From NCBI RefSeq assembly GCF_034932185.1, contig NZ_JAYGHW010000008.1, forward strand, positions 1 to 64,000: a DNA stretch of 64,000 nucleotides. Direction: 5' to 3'. This document shows positions 25,777-33,615 of this stretch, in pieces. Source of the DNA: Spirulina sp034932185 (GTDB lineage: Bacteria; Cyanobacteriota; Cyanobacteriia; Cyanobacteriales; Spirulinaceae). Below the pieces are notes generated by a model that was not told the origin of the DNA, searched no databases, and saw nothing but the letters and a program-made list of their open reading frames with translations. Every line of letters begins with the position of its first letter. Within the stretch, counting starts at the first letter, position 1. A program made the translations under genes and the position numbers.

Positions 25777-26646
25777 TTAGCGGGAGGATGAGGCGATCGC
25801 CCCTAACCCCTCTAAGTCCACCACTGCTAGTTTTTCGCGGATCTCCGCCTGCTCTGTTTCGGAAAAGAGGGTGAAAAATTTCGTAGCGTTGGCGTTTTGA
25901 ATTTGAGAGGTTACTGCCGGTTCACAGTTTTGATAGCGGTTTTGCATCAGCGGTTTGGCGGTGGTTTTGTAGTCTTCTAACATTGTTAATTCAAAGGGAA
26001 TGGCTAAAAAGGTACAAAGTTCTTCCATGATTTGGCGAGGATTTTCCACCAAGGCCTCATAGCGAACGAGATGATGATTGGGTTTATGTAAATGTTGGCG
26101 AGCGACTTCAATATCTCGTGTCCAGCGTTGAATACATTGCTCAATCGTGCCGTGGTCATGGCCCCATTTAGCGCGATCGCGCCGGGTGGCATCCCAGAGG
26201 GAAGCCACCACATCCGCCCCATTGCGGACGAGATGAATCACCTTGACATCGGGAATATCCCGTTCAATCCAATCCAACGCATGGAGATGTTCCGGGGTTT
26301 TTTCGAGCCAGAGGGTATGGCCGGATGCAAGGGCGATCGCATCCAATTCCCGCACAAATTGCCGCACCTGCCAACGAATCGGCAAGGGCCATTTTGACCA
26401 ATGTTTCGCCCTTTCGGGATGGCCCATATCGGTGCAAAACTGGGTAATCCAGGGATAAAACTGCCGAGAAGCGAGGCCCCACTGTAACCGCCGGGGTTCG
26501 TGGCTGGGGATGAGATGCTCAAAAAACTTCGATTCCGGAAAGGAAATGATTTGCGAGTGAGCAGCGATTAAACATTGGAGGAGCGTTGTGCCGGAACGAC
26601 TGCAACCGACGAGAAAAATGCGATTTTGAATCATGGGGTGGGTCAT
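25777..26646 (-). CDS. Sulfotransferase-domain protein
   Basis: The 289-residue protein has the PAPS-binding loop near the start, IFLVGCSRSGTTLLQCL. A second substrate-binding region follows (DVKVIHLVRNGADVVASLWD), then the HLVRYEALVENPRQIMEEL motif typical of sulfotransferases. The acceptor cannot be told; carbohydrate or protein-tyrosine targets are usual for this group. It precedes sat, whose product leads through APS to PAPS, so the pairing makes metabolic sense. No APS kinase gene is seen in the window. Confidence 0.85.
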   Translation of the reverse strand: MTHPMIQNRIFLVGCSRSGTTLLQCLIAAHSQIISFPESKFFEHLIPSHEPRRLQWGLASRQFYPWITQFCTDMGHPERAKHWSKWPLPIRWQVRQFVRELDAIALASGHTLWLEKTPEHLHALDWIERDIPDVKVIHLVRNGADVVASLWDATRRDRAKWGHDHGTIEQCIQRWTRDIEVARQHLHKPNHHLVRYEALVENPRQIMEELCTFLAIPFELTMLEDYKTTAKPLMQNRYQNCEPAVTSQIQNANATKFFTLFSETEQAEIREKLAVVDLEGLGAIASSSR

Positions 26647-26901
26647 AAAACGTTAGGGAAAGAAGATGATGGCGCAAAATTTCCGGATTGAAAGCCGGTG
26701 GTTTTGAGTATTTTAAGGGCTTGTGCCAGAAATTAAACTGGTTAATCCTGGAACACCGGAGACAGAAATACTTTCTGAGAAGAGCAATAGCAACAAGCGT
26801 AAACTCGGCAGGGTTAAACCCCTCATTTGTTAGCCCTTTATGGTTACAAAATGAGTGGCTTTCAATGGTAATCACTGCCCCTACAGAACAATTGCCAAGC
26901 C

Positions 26902-27135
26902 ATGTTTAACATTTTAAAACCCTTTCAAGCTCAATCCCACGTTTACCGCCATCTTTATGTTTGGCAGGGGACGGCCATTGTCGAGCGGGCGATCGCCCCT
27001 ACCCAGCGGGGCCGGGTCAAGTTCCAGGGAACCTATTGGTTTGCCCGCTGTTTAGATGGCCAAGTGTTTGCTCCGGGGATGCCGGTGCAGGTGGTGGGGC
27101 GGGAGGAATTAACGCTGTTGGTGACGGCAGCGTAG
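26902..27135 (+). CDS. NfeD-like C-terminal (OB-fold) domain protein
   Basis: A 77-residue protein with the small beta-barrel pattern of the soluble NfeD domain: WQGTAIVERAIAPTQRGRVK, FQGTYWFARC, FAPGMPVQVVGREELTLLV. NfeD proteins usually accompany SPFH-domain scaffolds in membranes; here there is no membrane segment and no neighbouring SPFH gene, although a prohibitin is encoded at 6754-7596. Its TAG stop is the first three bases of a 7-bp tandem repeat. Confidence 0.7.
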   Translation: MFNILKPFQAQSHVYRHLYVWQGTAIVERAIAPTQRGRVKFQGTYWFARCLDGQVFAPGMPVQVVGREELTLLVTAA

Positions 27136-27179
27136 GAGTGAGGAGTGAGGAGTGAGGAGTGAGGAGTGAGGAGTGAGGA
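27133..27179. repeat. 7-bp tandem repeat (GAGGAGT), about 6 copies, overlapping a stop codon
   Basis: The array starts as TAGGAGT and continues as GAGGAGT units. Its first three bases are the stop codon of the NfeD-like gene. A pyrimidine-rich tract (CTCTTTCCTCTC-like) fills the space up to about 27250. Confidence 0.85.
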
Positions 27180-27327
27180 AGAGTGAAACCCCTCTTTCCT
27201 CTCTTCTTTTTTCTCTCTCCTTTCCCTCTCCTTTCCCTCCCAACAGGGTTTGTTATTTTTTCCTAAAGGTTTTGGGCAATTTTGGCATTTTTGGGGATCC
27301 TGGAAAAACTGTTGATTCCAGATTGTG

Positions 27328-27630
27328 ATGATTGAGCATATTGTCTTGTTTCGATGGCAGGAGGGGGCGAGTCCTGAGGCGATCGCCGCTGTCATGGCTG
27401 CCCTTCAGGCCATGGAGGGACAGATCCCCGGTATTGTTTCCCTGTCCTGTGGGACGGATTTTTCGGGCCGCTCCCAAGGCTATAGCCATGGCCTCGTGGT
27501 GCGGTTTAGCGATCGCGCCGGCCTTGAGGCCTATCAGCCCCATCCTGTCCATCAGGCGATCGTCGTTAACCAGATTAAACCCATCGTCGCGGATGTGCTG
27601 GCGATGGATTATGAGTTTCCAGAGCCTTGA
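27328..27630 (+). CDS. Dabb-family (stress-responsive alpha/beta barrel) protein
   Basis: The 100-residue protein matches the dimeric alpha/beta-barrel (Dabb) domain: MIEHIVLFRWQEGASPEAI, GIVSLSCGTDFSGRS, HGLVVRFSDRAGLEAYQPHP, HQAIVVNQIKPIV. Members range from stress proteins to polyketide cyclases, so the substrate is open. A GTG three bases upstream is an alternative start. Confidence 0.85.
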   Translation: MIEHIVLFRWQEGASPEAIAAVMAALQAMEGQIPGIVSLSCGTDFSGRSQGYSHGLVVRFSDRAGLEAYQPHPVHQAIVVNQIKPIVADVLAMDYEFPEP

Positions 27631-27744
27631 GTTTGCGGGGGTGGGGCTGATTTCGTCACAAAAACCTGAGAAATCTTGACATTCGGTTACAATGAAGGAA
27701 ACCTTGCCCACAGCATCTGTGGGTAAACTCGCTATCATTAAATT

Positions 27745-28056
27745 ATGGCTCCGCCTGACTCCTCCGACTCTCGACTGATCCAAGCCATTCTCGATCCCCT
27801 CCTTGATGATTTCTTGTATTGGTTTGGGCGATCGCGTCTCCTGTTGGAAACCCATCATCTGTCTAACCTGACTGCCTCGGAACAAGCCCGCTTGCTCCAA
27901 CGCATTCACGAAGCAGAAGCAGAAGTCCGCAGCGTGAAAGCCCTCTTAGCCGTGACGGGCGTTGGCATTGCCCCCAGCACCCTCGCCCCCTGGCATCAAC
28001 TGGTTACAGAATGCTGGCGAATTGGCCACCAATGGCGCGTTTCCCAGTCTCCTTAA
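27745..28056 (+). CDS. DUF2605-family protein
   Basis: A 103-residue helical protein with LIQAILDPLLDDFLYWFGRSR, then LTASEQARLLQRIHEAEAEV and the C-terminal WHQLVTECWRIGHQWR. This matches the cyanobacterial family DUF2605. It is followed after 53 bp by a DUF2973 gene; these two families are typically neighbours in cyanobacteria and may act together. Function unknown. Confidence 0.8.
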   Translation: MAPPDSSDSRLIQAILDPLLDDFLYWFGRSRLLLETHHLSNLTASEQARLLQRIHEAEAEVRSVKALLAVTGVGIAPSTLAPWHQLVTECWRIGHQWRVSQSP

Positions 28057-28109
28057 CTCCTTTTTCCGGTTTGCAACCCACCCACCTGTTCGCCTAGAGG
28101 ACGCAGCTC

Positions 28110-28418
28110 ATGCCCCAATTACTTTATATTTTGGCCTTTACGATTATTGCTTTTTTTGCGGTTAGCACTTTAATTCGCAGTTTAATCACGCTCAACACGG
28201 ACTCTCAACGTCGTTCCCGGAACCCCCAAGGCCGGCCCACTCCAAACCGTCGCCCGGTGCGGGTTCCCCACCCGGAACTCTTGGATGATCAGGGGCAACC
28301 GATTAATGAACCGTTATTGGTGGTGCGATCGATCAATGTGGATGATGCCCGTGAAAAGTTAGATGCTCTTTATAATGCTTCTCCCGGTGGTAAAGCGGAA
28401 CAGTCGGACGAAGATTAA
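28110..28418 (+). CDS. DUF2973-family membrane protein
   Basis: A 102-residue protein with a single N-terminal membrane helix (LLYILAFTIIAFFAVSTLI). A basic Pro/Arg-rich linker follows (RSRNPQGRPTPNRRPVR), then the conserved DEL-type motif HPELLDDQGQPINEPLLVVRS and a helical DDAREKLDALYNASP end. It matches DUF2973. It forms a probable two-gene operon with the DUF2605 gene, closed by the terminator at 28450. Confidence 0.8.
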   Translation: MPQLLYILAFTIIAFFAVSTLIRSLITLNTDSQRRSRNPQGRPTPNRRPVRVPHPELLDDQGQPINEPLLVVRSINVDDAREKLDALYNASPGGKAEQSDED

Positions 28419-28449
28419 GCATTAACTATTGAGGTTCTACCTATCGATG

Positions 28450-28477
28450 CCCCATCTCCCCTAGAGATGGGGTTTTT
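28450..28477 (+). terminator. Rho-independent terminator of the DUF2605-DUF2973 pair
   Basis: CCCCATCTC (28450-28458) pairs with GAGATGGGG (28464-28472) over a 5-base loop and is followed by TTTTT. It lies 32 bp after the DUF2973 stop codon. Confidence 0.88.
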
Positions 28478-28552
28478 AAGTGAGGTGCATCTCACTTTTG
28501 CGATCGCTTCAGATAACCTAGCTCAAAAACTCATTTTTTGATTGCACACAGC

Positions 28553-28762
28553 CTAAGACATTGCTAAAGCTTGTTGGAGTGGGGCAGGGAGTTCAATGGG
28601 CATAAAATAGGCGTTAGGATAGAGATAATCTTCGCCTGTTTCATCGATAATGCGAATCATTTGATGGTGATTGGCTTTTGCGTCGGGTAAGACTTGATAG
28701 ATTTTGCGAACTTCTAGGGAAGTGGCATAGTCTGTATTTTTGATGCAAACCACAAAGTTCAT
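28553..28762 (-). CDS. Small hypothetical protein
   Basis: A 69-residue protein starting MNFVVCIKNTDYATSLEV (an in-frame start 15 bases upstream is possible). It contains IYQVLPDAKANHHQMIRIID and ETGEDYLYPNAYFMPIELP, a compact beta-rich pattern. I recall similar short proteins beside toxin-antitoxin genes in cyanobacteria. It follows the DUF5615 gene on the same strand with a 39-bp gap. Confidence 0.6.
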   Translation of the reverse strand: MNFVVCIKNTDYATSLEVRKIYQVLPDAKANHHQMIRIIDETGEDYLYPNAYFMPIELPAPLQQALAMS

Positions 28763-28801
28763 TGTTTTTACTCTCATGGATAAAGTTTCGGAACTTCAAG
28801 A

Positions 28802-29140
28802 TCAAACAAAAATCACTTGATTGGCGAAGTCTTCTAATTCGCCAATCTTGGCATAAAACTCTAATTCTTCTATTACATAACCAATCGACACTTTAGGACT
28901 TAAAAAGAAAATTCCTGTAAACGCTTCACCTTGATTGACGCAATTTTTAGCTAACACTAGAAAATCATGATCCGTGGTTACAAGAGGACGTTTGAGTTGC
29001 ACAGAACGACTCAAAATGATTTCATCAATAGCACTACTGTTATTGTCTTGTTGAGCGGTCAAAACCTCAATACCTCTCAGTTGTAAGCCAATTTTAATGG
29101 CTCGATGAACTGGAGCATCGAAATAGTAGGAGATTGCCAT
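28802..29140 (-). CDS. DUF5615 PIN-like protein, probable toxin-type nuclease
   Basis: The 112-residue protein has the DUF5615/Mut7-C-like PIN pattern: an early Asp in SYYFDAPVHRAIKIGLQLRG, a conserved Asp in SSAIDEIILSRS, and the TTDHDFLVLA motif with two acidic residues. DUF5615 proteins are usually paired with a DUF433 antitoxin-like protein, and such a gene ends three bases upstream. Toxicity has not been shown from sequence alone. Confidence 0.8.
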   Translation of the reverse strand: MAISYYFDAPVHRAIKIGLQLRGIEVLTAQQDNNSSAIDEIILSRSVQLKRPLVTTDHDFLVLAKNCVNQGEAFTGIFFLSPKVSIGYVIEELEFYAKIGELEDFANQVIFV

Positions 29141-29143
29141 TTC

Positions 29144-29494
29144 TTATCCTTGCTGTTGCCGTTTTTGCCGAAGCGTTTGTTTGAAGTCGGCAGTATGATG
29201 ACCGACTCCCATTGTAATTAAATCAGCTTGCAGGTTCTGGATTGTTTCTTGTTCTTGAGCAATTTGAGCATCAATCTGGGGTTGATAGGTGTAGTAATAA
29301 CTGAGGGCAGAATAAATAGCAGCCAGGGAAATTTCTGGGTGTTGAAAGTGCAGTTCTTCTGGACTCCAGCCGTGGGCGTGTTTTTCTTGAATCAGTTGGG
29401 AAACTGAAACGCGACTATGGGTAATTGTTGCCTGATTTTGAGCATCAATATCTAGGTATTGCCAAGTTACCGGAGTGTCAGTGATAAATGTCAT
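29144..29494 (-). CDS. DUF433-family protein, probable antitoxin partner
   Basis: Starting at the ATG at 29494 the product has 116 residues and includes ATITHSRVSVSQLIQEKHAH and GWSPEELHFQHPEISLAAIY, then ALSYYYTYQPQIDAQIA, all typical of DUF433, which carries a DNA-binding-type helix-turn-helix. The reading frame remains open to an ATG at 29596, which would add 34 residues and overlap the upstream small gene; the shorter start fits the family better. It directly precedes the DUF5615 gene. Confidence 0.8.
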   Translation of the reverse strand: MTFITDTPVTWQYLDIDAQNQATITHSRVSVSQLIQEKHAHGWSPEELHFQHPEISLAAIYSALSYYYTYQPQIDAQIAQEQETIQNLQADLITMGVGHHTADFKQTLRQKRQQQG

Positions 29495-29561
29495 ATTGAG
29501 GATGGGGTAAGGGTTGATATGATTGGGGCCAACTTTCGAGAAGCTTTTTTCTGTAGCTGGA

Positions 29562-29744
29562 TTAGAATGCACAAAAATGGGCGATTTGCTGGTCATGAAT
29601 TTCTGTCCTTACGGCTTCAACTTCTGGGGTAATTTCTGCTAAGGAGATTTCATCAATTTTGAAGGCTTGGAGAACATGAGTCAGTTTGGTATCTAGCAAT
29701 TTTTTGGATAACGCCTCACTGAGTTTTAATTTTTCAGCCTCCAC
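29562..29744 (-). CDS. Small hypothetical protein, possible orphan antitoxin-like
   Basis: A 60-residue product, MEAEKLKLSEALSKKLLDTK followed by LTHVLQAFKIDEISLAEITPE. It is charged and predicted mostly helical, without a recognisable domain. It lies upstream of the DUF433/DUF5615 pair on the same strand and may be a third component or the remnant of another module. I cannot tell whether it is intact. Confidence 0.45.
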   Translation of the reverse strand: MEAEKLKLSEALSKKLLDTKLTHVLQAFKIDEISLAEITPEVEAVRTEIHDQQIAHFCAF

Positions 29745-29811
29745 ACCTTACTTCTGAGATATTAATGATTGAGAGATTGGATGATTGGAAAAAGGTGCGA
29801 TCGCGATAATT

Positions 29812-31011
29812 CTAGATATTATTCTTTAGAAAGTATCCTATTGCTACCTTTCCTAATCCATGGGTTGTAGCTGCATTTGCTGTTGCAGACAAAACAATCC
29901 CTACACCTGGAATAAGTTTGAGGCCAACGTCAGTAATACCAGCAATACCCAAAGCACCAACACCTAGAAAGTTTTCAATGGTTTTCTCTGAAAAATCATA
30001 TCCACCAAGCCAAGCAATATAGCCCACCATAAAAGCTTGTAAACTTCCAACCATTGGAGCCGATATTCCGGGAATAGGGTTACTAGATGCTATTGCTGCA
30101 ATGGCTGCACAACAGTTTACAATCTGATTTGCTGCATTCAAACGGAACTCTTTCAGATTGGAAATTCTGGCAATTCCCATCTTAGCTTCTTGTCCAGTAC
30201 AATGAATCATTGCTTCAATCAATTGATCGATATTCCATCTCTCATCTGTATCTGGTATAGGAAATCCGTTTTTAATATCTTCAAACTCTACATAGCTGCA
30301 TACTGGAATCACATCCACTGGTTTTAAAATTTGATTTTGCTGTAAATGTCCGTACAAATCATCTCTTGCTTCTTTAATATTTTTTCTTTTGCGTGAATCG
30401 GGATCATGAAGTCCTTGTGTAGGATTTATTCTATCAGCTTGCGTTAAAACACCTAAAACGGGAACTTTTAAATGATGACAGTTGAATATATGCTTCACAA
30501 TACGTTCAGCATTTTCTACATTTGCACGAATTCCAGCATTAACAGAATGAGCCGGATGCACGAAGAGAATAACATCAGGATAATTCTTCTTAACTGCATT
30601 CAAAATACTCTGAAATGATTGATTCATTGTATTTTCTCCTTGGAAGGCTTCCATTGCTTGAAAACCTTCTGTATCAAGAATCTGAAATAAACTGACTCCG
30701 TTGTGATAATAATCTTTCCACTCAGCTGCAACGGGTTGAGGTCTTACTGCACTAACCTTTGTTACATACAAATTGCAAATTGCATTAATCAAGGAAGACT
30801 TGCCAGAATTGGTTATACCGATAACCATAATTCGAGGTGGGCGGTATGATTGAATTGCACTACGAAGATTGTTTAAGCTTTCACAAATTTCCGCCTTTTG
30901 TGGTATAAAATCCGGTAATTTCTCAATAAACTTGGATATATCTTTAACGATAGATTCCAGACTTTGTAGTGATTGCTCTGAACTTTTCGGTGATTGCTCT
31001 GATGTTGACAT
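29812..31011 (-). CDS. GTPase with DUF697-like C-terminal membrane-association region
   Basis: The 399-residue protein has a dynamin/Era-type G domain: G1 GITNSGKSSLINAI (residues about 65-78), G3 ILDTEGFQAM (about 111-120) and G4 VLTQADRIN (about 188-196). The C-terminal third is hydrophobic and Gly/Ala-rich (IVNCCAAIAAIASSNPIPG, LQAFMVGYIAWLGGYDF, LGVGALGIAGITDVGLK), resembling the DUF697 domain of membrane-linked GTPases. Codon use is AT-richer than neighbours and no HIP1 site occurs in the gene, which suggests acquisition by transfer. Its role is unknown; stress or defence GTPases share this design. Confidence 0.8.
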   Translation of the reverse strand: MSTSEQSPKSSEQSLQSLESIVKDISKFIEKLPDFIPQKAEICESLNNLRSAIQSYRPPRIMVIGITNSGKSSLINAICNLYVTKVSAVRPQPVAAEWKDYYHNGVSLFQILDTEGFQAMEAFQGENTMNQSFQSILNAVKKNYPDVILFVHPAHSVNAGIRANVENAERIVKHIFNCHHLKVPVLGVLTQADRINPTQGLHDPDSRKRKNIKEARDDLYGHLQQNQILKPVDVIPVCSYVEFEDIKNGFPIPDTDERWNIDQLIEAMIHCTGQEAKMGIARISNLKEFRLNAANQIVNCCAAIAAIASSNPIPGISAPMVGSLQAFMVGYIAWLGGYDFSEKTIENFLGVGALGIAGITDVGLKLIPGVGIVLSATANAATTHGLGKVAIGYFLKNNI

Positions 31012-31140
31012 GGCTCAGTTTTATCTTGATGGGACAAGAGACAAATTGACATACCCTAGAATGCGTATGCTGATCAAAAATACTGACAAAAGGGCTTGTC
31101 TTGATGAATAGAAAAGCCCTTTGAAAATCACTGCTTTTAA

Positions 31141-31656
31141 TTAATAAAACGGGCGTAATTGTGATTCATGAATCCATCCACCACCAAAACTGTAAGTGGA
31201 AAACCAACCATTTTGAGATTCTGGATAGACAGGAATGACTATCATTTCTGTAACTGTAAAAATCACATTTCCATTGGGCTGATTACGCACATTAGAAGGT
31301 GGGTCAAAAACCAACATATATCCTGTATCTTCAGCATCTTGATCACGCCACCGTGCCGAACAAACAATACTTAACATATTGCGAGTGGCTTGTGATTGAG
31401 GTTTATGTGTTGACCCGCCAGAATACCATTCTCCTTTGCCACAGTGAGCATCCGCAGCAAAACGAGTTCGACCTAAATAGTAGGTAAATCCAACCCATGC
31501 TGAGGCACTATTTCGGCCATTCATTGAAACTGAACTACCATCTAAGATGATAGGCTGACCTGTTGAAGCAGGGCCAAGATTGTACATTTCAGCATTGGAA
31601 CTTTGAGCAAAAAATGTACACAATGCAACGCTGATACCCAAGACAACTTTTTTCAT
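31141..31656 (-). CDS. Secreted protein with C-terminal SH3-like domain
   Basis: The start at 31656 is preceded by GGAGG five to nine bases upstream. It gives 171 residues. A classical signal peptide (MKKVVLGISVALCTFFAQSS, cleaved near NA-EM) leads into a Gly/Ser-rich domain with two Cys (DAHCGKGEW, SIVCSARW). A C-terminal SH3b-like domain follows (SNVRNQPNGNVIFTVTEMI, FGGGWIHESQLRPF). SH3b domains often bind cell-wall material. It lies downstream of no gene on its strand and is AT-rich like its GTPase neighbour. Confidence 0.65.
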   Translation of the reverse strand: MKKVVLGISVALCTFFAQSSNAEMYNLGPASTGQPIILDGSSVSMNGRNSASAWVGFTYYLGRTRFAADAHCGKGEWYSGGSTHKPQSQATRNMLSIVCSARWRDQDAEDTGYMLVFDPPSNVRNQPNGNVIFTVTEMIVIPVYPESQNGWFSTYSFGGGWIHESQLRPFY

Positions 31657-32115
31657 TGTTCCTCCCATGATACAACAATAGGATACACAAGTTAATTCAA
31701 AACATTTTTGAATTAACTTTATTGATATTTCAATCTCACGATAACATAAGCAATTTTTTTGGAGTTCAGATGTTATTGATTTGTTACAAATGCAAGGTTG
31801 TATAAATGTAAACAAAGTATTAAGTTAAACAAAGTAGGATGAGTTTTTGTTGATTGATGCTTGAAGATGTATACTTTGCTACAGATCAAGGAAACTTTGA
31901 TTTCCGAAAGCTTTGAAATTTCGTAACATCAGATTTTTCCCTTCAGACTCAGAAAACCGGTAAGATATTGACTTGACTCTTAACCTGCTATCTCTTTAGA
32001 AAGATAATTCTAATCGTAATTCAATCACACACTCAAGGCACAGCCGGAGGAATCGCTTCTAACATTCATCGCATCATTCACTCCCATCGCCCCCACCCCT
32101 CAACCTGGCTCAACC
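31657..32115. other. 459-bp AT-rich spacer
   Basis: No reading frame with coding character and no strong repeat is visible. It separates the AT-rich island from the return of HIP1-rich sequence at 32160 and presumably holds the promoter of the secreted SH3-like gene on the minus strand. Confidence 0.5.
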
Positions 32116-32466
32116 ATGCTCACCCTCTACGGTATTCCCCACTGCGGCACTTGCAAAAAAGCGATCGCCTGGCTCAATGATCACAACATCCCCCACACAT
32201 TTATCAACGTCAAAACCGACCCCCCCAACGCCGAATTAATCACCACTTGGGTGGGTCAATTGGGGAACAAACCCCTCCGTAACACCTCCGGCCAGTCCTA
32301 CCGCGCCCTCGGCCCCGAACGACAGGATTGGAGCGATGCACAATGGATCGCCGCCTTTGCGTCCGATGCCATGCTCCTCAAACGGCCCATCTTCATCAAA
32401 GACGGTAACGCCGTCCTCACCGGCTTCCGCAAATCCGAAAGCGACCTCCTCGCCCTCCTCACCTAA
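32116..32466 (+). CDS. ArsC/Spx-family thioredoxin-fold protein
   Basis: The 116-residue protein opens with LTLYGIPHCGTCKKAIAWL, giving a CxxC site at residues about 10-13. It also has the ArsC/Spx/YffB pattern PLRNTSGQSYRALG, LLKRPIFIKDGNAVLTGFRK. The CxxC and short length resemble Spx/MgsR-type proteins more than canonical arsenate reductases. Either an arsenate-reductase-like thiol enzyme or a redox regulator is possible. Its TAA stop is followed at once by a short 7-bp repeat. Confidence 0.8.
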   Translation: MLTLYGIPHCGTCKKAIAWLNDHNIPHTFINVKTDPPNAELITTWVGQLGNKPLRNTSGQSYRALGPERQDWSDAQWIAAFASDAMLLKRPIFIKDGNAVLTGFRKSESDLLALLT

Positions 32467-32492
32467 CTTCCCACTTCCCACTTCCTACTCCC
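32467..32492. repeat. Short 7-bp tandem repeat (CTTCCCA)
   Basis: Two to three copies of CTTCCCA plus variants (CTTCCTA) directly after the stop codon of the ArsC/Spx-like gene. It is the same heptamer as at 3376. Confidence 0.7.
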
Positions 32493-32555
32493 CACCCCTC
32501 ATCTTGGGTTAAGCTAAAAGATCGGTAATCCCAAATTTATTGACTCAAGCTCATT

Positions 32556-32897
32556 ATGGATGTTACATCGATTGTCCAAACCGTTTGGGCAGCATCGGCT
32601 TTATTCTTGATCATTCTCGTCATTCTCCATAGTCCCAAAGGCGATGGCATCGGCGGCATTGGCGGCCAGGCTCAACTCTTTACCAGTGCGAAAACCGCCG
32701 AAACCACCCTTAACCGGATCACTTGGCTCCTGAGTGTGATTTTTATGAGCTTGAGTGTGATCCTGGCAGCGGGTTGGCTCGGAACCCCGAACATTGAAGC
32801 CGCTCCCTCTGCCCCTTTGATTGAGCAAACAGTTCCCGGTGGGCAATCAATCCCCACGGATTTGCCCGGTACACCGGAATCGATTCCGGCGGAATAG
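32556..32897 (+). CDS. secG: Protein translocase subunit SecG
   Basis: The 113-residue protein has two membrane helices (VQTVWAASALFLIILVILH and ITWLLSVIFMSLSVILAAG). They flank the SecG loop SPKGDGIGGIGGQAQLFTSA. An extended Pro-rich C-terminal tail follows. SecG is the small accessory subunit of the SecYEG channel. The downstream metalloprotease starts four bases after its stop, so the genes are co-transcribed. Confidence 0.93.
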   Translation: MDVTSIVQTVWAASALFLIILVILHSPKGDGIGGIGGQAQLFTSAKTAETTLNRITWLLSVIFMSLSVILAAGWLGTPNIEAAPSAPLIEQTVPGGQSIPTDLPGTPESIPAE

Positions 32898-32901
32898 GCT
32901 G

Positions 32902-33615
32902 ATGCGGGGGCAATGGTTATGGGGAGGGGCGATCGCCCTTCTCCTTTGGCTCATCCCTGGCCCCGTCATCGGGGCCAACTTACCCCCCTTGCATCCCCAT
33001 CCCCTCCCTTCCTTGTTTCAGTCCTTCACGACAGCGGAAGGAGAGGACTATTTTGCGGCCCTCGAATCAACCCCCTTGGGGGCGTTGGTGTGGTCAGATT
33101 TTCCGATTACCGTTGGCTTTGATCTCGCTGGGGAAAACCCCGATCAGGCTCAGGCTTGGTTAGTGGCGGTGCGTCAAGGTTTAGAGGATTGGCGGCGATA
33201 TATTCCCCTTGTGGAAACAGCGGATCTGGAAAATGCCGATATTGTTGTGGTGCGATCGCGCCCCCCCCGCCAAATCACCATTGATCGCCAAGCTGGCCGC
33301 CTCAACATTCCCGCCGCCCAACATGGCCAAGCCCGTTATCAGGTCTATCTCACCCCCACTGATCCCCCCCGCCTCGCCCATCGCTTCACCGTCTATATCA
33401 GCCCCCATCAAGGCCAACGGCAAACCGCTGGCACGGCCCGCCATGAGTTCGGCCATGCTTTGGGGATCTGGGGCCATAGCCCCAACCGCGAAGATGTTCT
33501 CTATGAAACCCAAGTGAGCAATCCCCCCCCCATTTCCCAACGGGATCTCAACACATTAAAACGGGTTTACCAACAGCCCACCCGCCTCGGTTGGCCTCTC
33601 ACCCCCCGCCAGTAA
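32902..33615 (+). CDS. Secreted metzincin-type metalloprotease
   Basis: Starting at the ATG at 32902 the protein has 237 residues. An N-terminal signal peptide (QWLWGGAIALLLWLIPG) is followed by a peptidase M10-like region. The zinc site is TARHEFGHALGIWGHSPN, a full HExxHxxGxxH motif near residues 178-188. No C-terminal anchor is visible, so it acts in the periplasm or outside the cell. It is nested between secG and mutL, with mutL starting on the last base of its stop codon. Confidence 0.85.
   Translation: MRGQWLWGGAIALLLWLIPGPVIGANLPPLHPHPLPSLFQSFTTAEGEDYFAALESTPLGALVWSDFPITVGFDLAGENPDQAQAWLVAVRQGLEDWRRYIPLVETADLENADIVVVRSRPPRQITIDRQAGRLNIPAAQHGQARYQVYLTPTDPPRLAHRFTVYISPHQGQRQTAGTARHEFGHALGIWGHSPNREDVLYETQVSNPPPISQRDLNTLKRVYQQPTRLGWPLTPRQ

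Noticed and set aside
27253..27909. 218-codon minus-strand frame antisense to the Dabb and DUF2605 genes
   Set aside because: It lies opposite two well-supported genes and has no recognisable motif.
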